Positions 9,415 to 16,789 of a stretch of DNA of 64,000 nt are shown here, piece after piece (position 1 is the first letter of the stretch; each line of letters starts with the position of its first letter). Origin of the DNA: an uncultured Chthonomonas sp. (GTDB taxonomy: Bacteria; Armatimonadota; Chthonomonadetes; Chthonomonadales; CAJBBX01); assembly GCA_903951425.1 (NCBI GenBank), contig CAJBBX010000110.1, positions 47,636 through 111,635 of the forward strand, written 5' to 3'. The notes beneath the pieces were generated by a model, which worked only from the letters and a program-made list of their open reading frames with translations, made no database searches and was not told where the DNA came from. The position numbers and the translations under genes are program-made.

Positions 9415-10464
9415 TCAGAACTTGCCGTCCCGCGCCTCGAAGTGCGTCGGCTTGCCCAGGGATTCGCCTCCCCGCATGACCCAGTCGGCGAGCCACCGCA
9501 TCATCTGCTCGGCGTCGGCCCTGGGAGCGCCGTAGAGCCCCAGGCCCTTCGCCCCATCGCTCAGCAGGGCTGTGGGCGTCGGGTCGCCGCGGAACAGCGG
9601 CGCCTTGCCCATCATCTCGCCGAACCGCTCGGCCACCGAGCGGACGCTAAGCTGCTCGGGACCGGCGATATTCAGGACGAAGGGGGGCACGGCGGCGTGC
9701 GCCAGCGACTGGAGGGCCATGGCGTTGGCATCGGCCTGCCAGATCACGTTGACGGCTGCGGTCTCCAGCGAAATGGGCTGCCCCCTCCAGACGTTCCAGG
9801 CGATATCGGCCAGCACGCCGTAGCGGATCGCCACCGCGTAGTTGAGCCGGAGGATCGCGGTAGGCATCTGCAGTGAGCGGCTGAAGTGCTCGAGCATCCG
9901 CTCGCGCCCCAAGCAGCTCATAGCATACTCGCCCACAGGCGCCGGAGGGTCGGCCTCGACCGCGCCCCGGTGGCCGACGGGAGAGAAGGGATAGACGTTG
10001 CCGGTGCTGAACGCCGCCACCCGGGAGCCGCGAAACCTGGCGCAGACGCGAGCCGGCAGGTAGCAGTTCATGGCCCAGGTGAGGGCCTCCTGGCCCGTGG
10101 AGCCGAACTTCATGCCCGCCATGGTGACGATGAGCGGGCAGTCTGGGAGCGCATGGAGGGCGTCGTCGTCCAGCAGGTCGCAGGCGATGGTCTCGACGCC
10201 CCAACGCCGCAACTGCAGGTCCAGCCCGCCGGAGGTGAAGCGCGATACGCCGATGACGCGGCGCGAACTGCCGGCAGCATCCATGGCTCGCCGGGCCATG
10301 CGGGCGAGGCTCGGGCCCATCTTGCCGCCCACACCCAGCACCATGAGGTCGCCGTCCAGGCCGCGAAGGGCCTCTACGACGCCGTCCGTCGGTTCGCTGA
10401 GGAGATCGTCCAGATGGTTCGCATCACGGATCGCGTCGGGGAGCGCACCTTGGATGGGTCTCAT
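9415..10464 (-). CDS. NAD-dependent epimerase/dehydratase-family protein with Cys in place of the YxxxK lysine
   Basis: 349 residues from the ATG at 10464, chosen because AAGGGA lies just upstream and because the residues further upstream are low-quality shadow sequence of the M55 gene. The glycine-rich NAD motif reads LMVLGVGGKMG. The FSTGNVYPFSPV strand and GEYAMSCLGRERMLEHF align with the short-chain extended SDR core. In that motif the usual active-site YxxxK reads YAMSC, so the lysine is a cysteine. LNIAGPEQLSVRSVAERFGE is the typical C-terminal segment. The noncanonical site may be a family trait rather than damage. It is the second gene of cluster A, 10 bp after the M55 gene. Confidence 0.75.
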   Translation of the reverse strand: MRPIQGALPDAIRDANHLDDLLSEPTDGVVEALRGLDGDLMVLGVGGKMGPSLARMARRAMDAAGSSRRVIGVSRFTSGGLDLQLRRWGVETIACDLLDDDALHALPDCPLIVTMAGMKFGSTGQEALTWAMNCYLPARVCARFRGSRVAAFSTGNVYPFSPVGHRGAVEADPPAPVGEYAMSCLGRERMLEHFSRSLQMPTAILRLNYAVAIRYGVLADIAWNVWRGQPISLETAAVNVIWQADANAMALQSLAHAAVPPFVLNIAGPEQLSVRSVAERFGEMMGKAPLFRGDPTPTALLSDGAKGLGLYGAPRADAEQMMRWLADWVMRGGESLGKPTHFEARDGKF

Positions 10465-10474
10465 CTCGCGTCCC

Positions 10475-11296
10475 TTAAGCCTGCCGCCACCCGGCGTGTG
10501 GCCACTCGTAGATGTCCCTCGGGTCGTCGATGGTCCATTCAACGATCCGCGCGTGGGGCCGCCGGACGCCGGTATGGCTCGCGAGGCCGTCGGCACGGCC
10601 GCTCCATGCGAACTCCACCGAAACCTCGATGGGTCCCGAAAGCCGCCACGCGGATCCACGCTCCACCGTGCGAAGCGCGGCGGCCATGTCGCTACGGATG
10701 CCGGCGCGGACCCGGTCCGTGGGATAGAGCTCGCAGGTGGCCCAGCCGGTGCCGCGCTTGGTGGGCGTGGAGCCTGCGCCGGGGAAGAGCCTCGCCGCCT
10801 CGGCGCAGAGCGCCTCGTCACCGGACACATAGGCCAGCGGAACCCCGTAGGCGCCCGCATAGAGAGCCATCTGGCTCATCTCGCCGGCCTCCCGGCCGTT
10901 GATCAGGTAACGGCAGATATCCTTGGGCGACTGCGTGTGGTCCAGGAAGCCGTCCACCGTGCCGGCCATGGCGTGCTGCCCCAGCAGGGCGAAAGCGTGG
11001 ACCTCCTCGTCCAGCCCCTCCCAGCGGAGCGGGTCGCGGCGGGCGATCCAGGTCTTGCGGGCCCGCGGGTCCAGGGCGGCCGTGAAGCCCCGGTTGCCGT
11101 TTCGTCCGTGCCCGTCCAGGATGCGGACCTCGGTTGCGCCGGCGTCGAAGGCGCCGGCAATCGCCGCGTTGGCGTCGGCCGTGAGCTGGTCCAGGCCATA
11201 CCGGTAGACAGGCGAGTCATCATCCGGGTCGTAGCACTGGTCCCAGTGATCGATCCCTGCCAGGCCTTCCATGTCGGTGCAGATCCAGACGATCAT
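10475..11296 (-). CDS. M55-family D-aminopeptidase (DppA-like)
   Basis: 273 residues. The M55 zinc-site pattern is visible: MIVWICTDMEGLAGI (Asp and Glu of the first motif), ILDGHGRNGN, LLGQHAMAGT and a Glu in NGREAGEMSQMALYAG. DppA-type enzymes are self-compartmentalising zinc aminopeptidases acting on short D-amino-acid-containing peptides. The start ATG at 11296 has AGGAGG about 12 nt upstream; longer upstream readings run into the regulator's promoter region. This is the first gene of cluster A, divergent from the LacI regulator, so it would be the gene most directly controlled by that regulator. Confidence 0.85.
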   Translation of the reverse strand: MIVWICTDMEGLAGIDHWDQCYDPDDDSPVYRYGLDQLTADANAAIAGAFDAGATEVRILDGHGRNGNRGFTAALDPRARKTWIARRDPLRWEGLDEEVHAFALLGQHAMAGTVDGFLDHTQSPKDICRYLINGREAGEMSQMALYAGAYGVPLAYVSGDEALCAEAARLFPGAGSTPTKRGTGWATCELYPTDRVRAGIRSDMAAALRTVERGSAWRLSGPIEVSVEFAWSGRADGLASHTGVRRPHARIVEWTIDDPRDIYEWPHAGWRQA

Positions 11297-11362
11297 GGCG
11301 GGAGGGCGCCTCCTGGTCGTTCCGGCGCCGGTGGTTCGTCGTCCGGCGGGCCGGGGCCGCAC

Positions 11363-11391
11363 TTGACAAGCCGCGCAGCCTGATGTACTAT
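11363..11391 (+). promoter_or_regulatory. Sigma-70 promoter of the LacI-family regulator gene
   Basis: TTGACA at 11363-11368 and TACTAT at 11386-11391 are separated by exactly 17 bp, so the -35 is perfect and the -10 matches 5 of 6. Transcription would start near 11398, giving a leader of about 100 nt before the regulator's ATG at 11499. Just downstream, ACCGT is directly repeated around AT (11403-11414), with a GTATAC palindrome at 11405-11410. This could be an autoregulatory operator, but evidence for that is weak. The first gene of cluster A starts 67 bp away on the other strand. Confidence 0.7.
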
Positions 11392-11498
11392 AGCATAGGC
11401 AACCGTATACCGTACTCCTTTGCCTAGTGTCTACGCGGTGATGGGCGCCGCTGGCGCGTGCCCCAATGAATGGCCGCCAGCCGGCCGGAGGGTCCAAG

Positions 11499-12515
11499 AT
11501 GGCAGCGAAGCTCGCCGATGTGGCGAAGCATGCTGGTGTGTCGACGGCCACAGCGTCACGCGTCCTGAACAACAGGATGGTGATGCCCATTTCGGCCGCC
11601 ACCATGGACCGCGTCAAGCGCGCGGCCCGTGATCTGGACTACCGCCCAAACCCCATGGCTCGCGCTCTCCTGACCGGCCGGACCCACGCCCTGGGCCTCT
11701 TCAGCCGTGAGATGGGCGACCCCCACTTCATGCAGCTCCTTGAGGCGGCGGAGTCCGAGGCTCTGCAGTTGGGCTACCACCTGGTGGTCTCCAGCTCCCA
11801 GGGAGCAGTGGGCGGGCCGGGCCGGGTGGACGGACTGCTCGTCTTCGGCGCACCCGAGCAACAGGGCCGTGCCAGGCGATCTGACGGCTTCCCGGTCATC
11901 ACGGTGAACAGCACGCTGGACCCGGAGCCTGACACCATCGGCTGGAGCGACGCAGAAGGCATGTACTCGGCCGTGCGCCACCTGGCGGAGCTGGGACACA
12001 GGCGGATCGCCGGGCTGTTCTGCTACGGCGAGGAGCCGCATGCGGACTCGCCGAAGCTGGTGGGCTTTCGGCGCGCCGTCGAGCAGTACGGCGTTGAGTG
12101 GCGGCCCTACTGGCGGGGACGCGACCCCTTCGAAGTGCACCAGACCAACCAGTTCGACAACGGCTACCTGGCGGCGCAGGACCTGTTGTCGGACTGGCAG
12201 GGCTTCACGGGCATCGTGGCCCGAAATGATTACATCGCGCTGGGAGCGCTGCGGGCCCTGCGCGAGGCCGGCAAGTCGGTGCCGGGCGAGGTCTCCGTGG
12301 TTGGCTACAACGACTCCATGCTGGCCACGTGCGCGGACCCGCCGCTGACCTCGATCCGCACACCCATCGCTGTGGCCGGCGCGATGGCGGTCCAGTTACT
12401 GGTTCAGGCACTCAATGGGGGCTCAGTCGAGCATGGGTGCACCATGCTTCCCGTCTCGCTGACGGTTCGCGGTTCAACTGCGCGGCCGGGCTCGAGTGAA
12501 GGTCAGGCGCGATAG
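11499..12515 (+). CDS. LacI-family transcriptional regulator
   Basis: 338 residues from the ATG at 11499, chosen because GGAGG lies 8 nt before it; an ATG at 11466 would add 11 residues without a ribosome site. The N-terminal helix-turn-helix and hinge are textbook (KLADVAKHAGVSTATASRVL, then YRPNPMARAL). A periplasmic-binding-protein-like sensor follows (THALGLFSREMGDPHF, HRRIAGLFCYG, FTGIVARNDYIALGALRAL, VVGYNDS). Such proteins usually repress and are released by a sugar or small metabolite. It is divergent from cluster A, so control of that cluster is the natural inference. The next 234 bp hold no convincing gene, only a GCGGCC/GGCCGC hairpin at 12525-12549. Confidence 0.9.
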   Translation: MAAKLADVAKHAGVSTATASRVLNNRMVMPISAATMDRVKRAARDLDYRPNPMARALLTGRTHALGLFSREMGDPHFMQLLEAAESEALQLGYHLVVSSSQGAVGGPGRVDGLLVFGAPEQQGRARRSDGFPVITVNSTLDPEPDTIGWSDAEGMYSAVRHLAELGHRRIAGLFCYGEEPHADSPKLVGFRRAVEQYGVEWRPYWRGRDPFEVHQTNQFDNGYLAAQDLLSDWQGFTGIVARNDYIALGALRALREAGKSVPGEVSVVGYNDSMLATCADPPLTSIRTPIAVAGAMAVQLLVQALNGGSVEHGCTMLPVSLTVRGSTARPGSSEGQAR

Positions 12516-12749
12516 GCAGGCTAAGCGGCCAGGCTTGGCGACCGGCCGCCTGAACAGGGCGCCAGAGGAAGAACAGCAGCAATGACGCGAAAGGAGGGCG
12601 AGCTGGCGACGCGCTCAAAGTAAGCCATCAGGGGTTTTGAATTGGGGGTTGTACACGTGCAGGCTGCCGTTCATGCGCTGCGCGGCGACCCATGCACTCA
12701 CCCGGGCCACACGGTTCCCGGTATGGTCACCAAAGGAGACGTCCCCGAC

Positions 12750-13460
12750 ATGAGCAATAGGCGAGGCTTCACTCTGATCGAACTCCTCGTAGTGATAGCG
12801 ATCATCGCTATCCTCGCGGCGATTCTGTTCCCGGTGTTCGCCCAGGCACGCGCCAAGGCGCGGCAGACATCCTGTCTGTCCAACGTCAAGCAGCTGGGCA
12901 CGGCTATCCGCATGTACGTGCAGGACTACGACGAGATGTACCCGTTCGCGGCGAACCTTGAGTCGGGCTTCGCCGATGCCGACAAGTGGTACGGCACCCT
13001 CAAGCTGCAGCCCTACGTCAAGAGCGCCGCCATCCTCTTCTGCCCCTCTATGTCGAAGTTCACGCAGTACAACAAGCTCTGCACCTACTCCTACAACATC
13101 CATCTGGGGTACTTCTACTATCCGGCCGGAGGCGCCTACAGCTTCTACCAGGGCGCGACCGACTCCCAGATCAACTTCCCGGCCCAGACGGCGACCATCA
13201 ACTGCGCCAAGCCGTCGTGGTACTACTACGACTCGCTTTACCACAGCATATACGGCGAGTACTACGCGTTCATCAACGGCACCAGCGGCATGTACGACGT
13301 CGCCAGGTTCATCCTCGCGGACCCGAGCCTGTGGGACACGATCTTCATCCACAGCGGTGGCATCAATGTCGCCTACTGTGACGGCCATGCCAAGTTCAAC
13401 AACGGCAAGTACCTGATCACCTACGCCGGCTACATGCAGTGGGATCTCACGTCGAAGTAG
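12750..13460 (+). CDS. Prepilin-like secreted protein with H-X9-DG motif
   Basis: 236 residues. The start at 12750 places the short basic leader MSNRRG before [20 protein letters not shown], the prepilin peptidase cleavage and hydrophobic helix of type II/IV pseudopilins. [16 protein letters not shown] and [11 protein letters not shown] follow, then a Tyr-rich globular domain, and [12 protein letters not shown] supplies the H-X9-DG signature. Proteins of this group (DUF1559-like) are found in large paralogous sets in Armatimonadota and Planctomycetota and are presumed cell-surface or secretion-related. AAAGGAG is upstream. A second copy lies at 52718-53581. The intergenic 13461-13734 has no gene I can support. 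Confidence 0.88.
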   Translation: MSNRRGFTLIELLVVIAIIAILAAILFPVFAQARAKARQTSCLSNVKQLGTAIRMYVQDYDEMYPFAANLESGFADADKWYGTLKLQPYVKSAAILFCPSMSKFTQYNKLCTYSYNIHLGYFYYPAGGAYSFYQGATDSQINFPAQTATINCAKPSWYYYDSLYHSIYGEYYAFINGTSGMYDVARFILADPSLWDTIFIHSGGINVAYCDGHAKFNNGKYLITYAGYMQWDLTSK

Positions 13461-13734
13461 CCTGTCGAGCATGGTGCGTGTGAGTTGCCGGCGCGGACCA
13501 GGTGGCGCCGCGCCGGCGCTCACGATGTCCAGTCCAGGCACGGGAGATCACGGAACGCCCGCGGGCGCGCCGGGTTGCCAGAGGCTCTTGCATCCCGTGG
13601 TCGCGTACGCCGTCGGGGTCTCAGGTGCGGCAAGAGGACGCCCTTTCCACCAGCCATCCAGCGCTCTGCAGGGTTTCCCGTCGCCTCTGAGCACCTTTGT
13701 TGCACTCAGTGATATCATAAGATAGGAGATTTCA

Positions 13735-14979
13735 ATGGCGAACGTCGAGCGAGCGAAGTATGGGGCGGCTGCCTTCGCGGACCTGACCGGCAAGCTCCCC
13801 GGCCCCTTCCCGCGCACCATCGGGCCGAACACCGCCGGTTACCTTCAAGAGGTCTTGGAGAGCGGCCTGAGTTGCGACATGATCGGCCGCTTTGAGCGTG
13901 CGTTTGCCGCCGAACTCGGCGTGAAGCACTGCATCGCCGCGCCGGGGTGTACGCCCTCGCTGGCCATGCTGGCGTCGGCCCTGGAGTTCGCGCACGGCGA
14001 TGAGATCATCGTCAGCCCGATCACCGACTACGGCACGCTGCAAGGGCTCATCCGGGAGAACTACATCCCGGTCTTCGCCGATACGGCGCCCGGCAGCGTG
14101 AACATGAGCGCCGAGACCATCGCGCCATGCATTTCCGACAGGACCCGTGCGATCATCTGCGTCCACAAGACCGGCATGATGAACGATATGGACCCGATCA
14201 TGGAGCTCGCGGCGAAGCACAACCTTGTGGTGATCGAGGACTGCTGCCAGGCCGTCTTCTCGACCTACAAGGGCAGGTTGGCGGGCACCATCGGCCATGC
14301 GGCGGCGTTCTCTTTTGACTCCGAGAAGACCATGGGCTCGGACACGGGCGGCTGCATTGTCACCAACGACGACGACCTGACAGAGCGGATGCGCTTCTAC
14401 GGCCAGAGCCGCGGCGCAAAGATGCAGCCCCACTTCGGCCGCCTCCATGTCGTGCCGGGCTACGCCTTCCGCATGCCCCTATGCACGGCGGCGGTGACGC
14501 TCGGGCAGCTTGAAATCATCCACGAGAACGTGGCCCAGCGCGACAAGATGATCCGGCTGCAGACCGAGCTCATGGCCGAGATCCCCGGCATCATCCCGCT
14601 GCCCATCCCGGACTACCAGGAGGTCTACTCCTGCTGGATGGTCTGCATCAACCTGGCGCCCGGCGCGTTCACATGCGGAGCCGAGGAGTTCGGCGACCAG
14701 CTCGCGGCCGAGGGCCTCCCCGGCGCCGGCATCGGCAACTACTACCTCATGCCCGAGGCCCTCACGTTCCTGAACGAGAACGCGCAGGCCGGCAAGTACC
14801 CCTACTCAAAGCCGCCCGCATCGCGCGACTACCGGTATGACGAGACCACGTGCCCCACGGCGCACAACACCCTTCAGAGCCTCGTCAGGTGGTCCACTTT
14901 CTGCGAAAAGTACGAGCCGGAGCACTGCCGGCTGGCAGCCGAGATCGTGCGCGTGGTGGCCGACCGGAACCGGAGCTGA
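13735..14979 (+). CDS. DegT/DnrJ/EryC1/StrS-family PLP aminotransferase
   Basis: 414 residues, the same length as the cluster A paralogue (3664-4908), but clearly diverged. The motifs are APGCTPSLAMLASAL, GDEIIVSPITDYG, AIICVHKTGMMNDMDPI, VVIEDCCQAVF, and AFSFDSEKTMGSDTGG with the expected Schiff-base Lys. AGGAG stands 6 nt before the ATG. An extended -10-like TGATATCAT at 13710-13718 would give an almost leaderless message and is uncertain. It is the first gene of the ten-gene cluster B. Its product could aminate or deaminate a keto substrate made by the Gfo/Idh enzyme of the cluster (inference). Confidence 0.87.
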   Translation: MANVERAKYGAAAFADLTGKLPGPFPRTIGPNTAGYLQEVLESGLSCDMIGRFERAFAAELGVKHCIAAPGCTPSLAMLASALEFAHGDEIIVSPITDYGTLQGLIRENYIPVFADTAPGSVNMSAETIAPCISDRTRAIICVHKTGMMNDMDPIMELAAKHNLVVIEDCCQAVFSTYKGRLAGTIGHAAAFSFDSEKTMGSDTGGCIVTNDDDLTERMRFYGQSRGAKMQPHFGRLHVVPGYAFRMPLCTAAVTLGQLEIIHENVAQRDKMIRLQTELMAEIPGIIPLPIPDYQEVYSCWMVCINLAPGAFTCGAEEFGDQLAAEGLPGAGIGNYYLMPEALTFLNENAQAGKYPYSKPPASRDYRYDETTCPTAHNTLQSLVRWSTFCEKYEPEHCRLAAEIVRVVADRNRS

Positions 14980-14984
14980 CGCAC

Positions 14985-15770
14985 ATGGCCTCAATGACCC
15001 TGCCCGTCACGTTCTACTGCGCGGTGCCCAGCAGCAATCCGCGCGGCCTCGTGACGGAGGATTGGGAACTCGATCTGGCCAAGACCGCCTTCGTGGAGCT
15101 CCACGGATGGAACGTGGGTTGCCCGGGCGGGCCGCCCGTGCCCGAGGAGTACTGGGTCGATGTGGGCTCGCCGCAGAACCACGAGCTCGCCTGGAGGGTC
15201 ATCGAGGACCATGCCGCGCCGGCGCTGGAGGCGGCGCGCAAGGCCGGAATGACGGTGGCCCACGTGCAGCCGGACAGCATCGCCAAGCTCTACAAGGGTA
15301 TACAGCCGCCCATGCCCGAGGCGCTGCCGGCGGAGCCGTCGTGGGGCTGGGCGCCCGTCAGCTCCCACGCCTCGGATCGCGCGCAACGAGTCCACGGCCA
15401 GGGGTTCATGAACTGGCCGGGCTGGAAGGACCTCGACATCGCCATTCCGCTAAAGCCGATCGACGGTGAGGCGATGCTGGCTACCACCGACCAGTTCGAC
15501 GCCTGGCTACGGAGCAAGGGTATCGACACGCTGGTCTACATCGGCTTCTGCACCAACCTCTGCATCCTGGACTCGCCGGCCTCCATGAAGCCCATGGCCG
15601 GCCGGGGATACCGGTGCATCCTGCTGCGCGAGGCCACCCTGGCCGTGGAGTTCCCGGAGACCATCGAGCAGAGGCTCTGCACGCAGGTGGCCCTCCGGTA
15701 CATCGAGTCCTGGGTGGGCTATACGGCCTCCACCTTGGACTTCGCAGTAGCCACAGCGAGCGTCCGATGA
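14985..15770 (+). CDS. Isochorismatase-like cysteine hydrolase
   Basis: 261 residues; the ATG at 14985 lies 5 bp after the aminotransferase stop. The nucleophile loop is clear (LVYIGFCTNLCILDSPASM, Cys in TNLC). A lysine is available in DIAIPLKPIDGE and the C-terminal region fits the fold. The first strand reads DLAKTAFVELHGWN, where family members have a catalytic Asp two to three residues before this point (LVIDMQ). Here the position holds Glu-Leu-His instead, so the Asp-Lys-Cys triad looks altered. Members hydrolyse amides, carbamoyl groups or vinyl ethers. It overlaps the following kinase gene by 4 bp (ATGA), indicating translational coupling. Confidence 0.8.
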   Translation: MASMTLPVTFYCAVPSSNPRGLVTEDWELDLAKTAFVELHGWNVGCPGGPPVPEEYWVDVGSPQNHELAWRVIEDHAAPALEAARKAGMTVAHVQPDSIAKLYKGIQPPMPEALPAEPSWGWAPVSSHASDRAQRVHGQGFMNWPGWKDLDIAIPLKPIDGEAMLATTDQFDAWLRSKGIDTLVYIGFCTNLCILDSPASMKPMAGRGYRCILLREATLAVEFPETIEQRLCTQVALRYIESWVGYTASTLDFAVATASVR

Positions 15771-16789
15771 GCACGGGCGGCGGTCTCGCGACCCGACGGA
15801 TGACGCCGGAAGAGATCGCCGCCGTACTGCTCCGCTACGGTATCCGCGCCGCCGCACAGCCGTCCCTGCATGGCGGTGGCACCGCGAACTCCAACGCGGT
15901 CGTGCAGACCGACCGCGGCCCCCTGTTCGTAAAGCGCCGCAACCCCAGGTATTCCGCCGAGGGATGCGTCGCCTTCGACCACAGCCTCATGGAGTACCTG
16001 GCTCCACGGCGCGTGGGCACGCCGCTGGCGCTGCGGACGCTGGAAGGGACCCGCTGGCTCCGCCTCGAGGGATCGGTCTACGAGGTCTACCCGTGGATGT
16101 CCGGCGAGCCCCATGACCGCCACTCCGTGCAGCAGGTCGCTGCGGCGGGCCGGGCCCTTGCTGCGTACCACGACGCCGTGCGCCACTTCCCGCCGCCGGC
16201 CGGCAAGGAGTGGCCCCGGTACCGCGATCCGGCCGTGATCCGCGACGGCCTGCGGGGGATCGAAGCCGAGGTGGCGGCGACACTGGCCGCGCCTGATGCG
16301 GAGTACCTCCGCGGGCAGGTAGAGGCCGTTAGCCTCGGGCTGACGGACGAGAAATACCACTCCCTGCCGAAGCTGGTGGTGCATGGCGACTACCATCCGG
16401 GCAATGTGCTCTACCAGGACGGCGAAGTCGCGGGTATCTTCGACCTGGACTGGGCCACGGTCCAGCCGCGGGTCCTGGACCTTGCCGACGGCCTGATGCT
16501 CTTCGCCGGGGAGCGTGACACGGAGATCGACGACGCCGACATCGTCTCCCTGACGCAGACATGGCGCCCTTCGCGAGACCGCGGCCGGGCGTTCCTGGAT
16601 GCCTACCTGGAGCGAGAGGTCCTGACCGACGCGGAGATGTGCGCCCTGCCGTTCTTCGTCCGGGCGCTCTGGCTCTCGTGCCGGGTGGAGGGCATGGAGA
16701 AGGTGCCCGAGGGCGGGCGAGTGGCCTATCTGCTGGATGGGCTCCTGGCTCCCCTCCGCGCCATGGACGCCGCGGAGGCGCAGCCGTGA
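15767..16789 (+). CDS. APH/choline-kinase-type phosphotransferase
   Basis: 340 residues. The kinase-like fold is shown by GPLFVKRRNP (nucleotide-binding Lys), LVVHGDYHPGNVLY (catalytic Brenner motif with Asp and Asn) and GIFDLDWATVQPRVLDLAD (metal-binding Asp). The name phosphotransferase does not imply antibiotic resistance: such genes in catabolic operons phosphorylate amino alcohols, sugars or amino acids such as homoserine. Start ATG overlaps the hydrolase stop; the gene's own stop overlaps the next start (GTGA). A second, frameshifted member is at 29749-30788. Confidence 0.83.
   Translation: MSTGGGLATRRMTPEEIAAVLLRYGIRAAAQPSLHGGGTANSNAVVQTDRGPLFVKRRNPRYSAEGCVAFDHSLMEYLAPRRVGTPLALRTLEGTRWLRLEGSVYEVYPWMSGEPHDRHSVQQVAAAGRALAAYHDAVRHFPPPAGKEWPRYRDPAVIRDGLRGIEAEVAATLAAPDAEYLRGQVEAVSLGLTDEKYHSLPKLVVHGDYHPGNVLYQDGEVAGIFDLDWATVQPRVLDLADGLMLFAGERDTEIDDADIVSLTQTWRPSRDRGRAFLDAYLEREVLTDAEMCALPFFVRALWLSCRVEGMEKVPEGGRVAYLLDGLLAPLRAMDAAEAQP

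Noticed and set aside
8050..9876. 608-aa plus-strand open frame antisense to the M20 and epimerase genes
   Set aside because: Composition rich in His, Arg, Gly and Pro with no family motif; it mirrors a strongly supported minus-strand gene, as expected in high-GC DNA.
15608..15616. GATACCGGT copy as a second operator for the GntR-type regulator
   Set aside because: It lies alone inside the isochorismatase-like coding sequence and is not paired.
15767..16789. Aminoglycoside resistance gene
   Set aside because: APH fold kinases are mostly metabolic, and the gene sits within a tight catabolic cluster with no mobile element.
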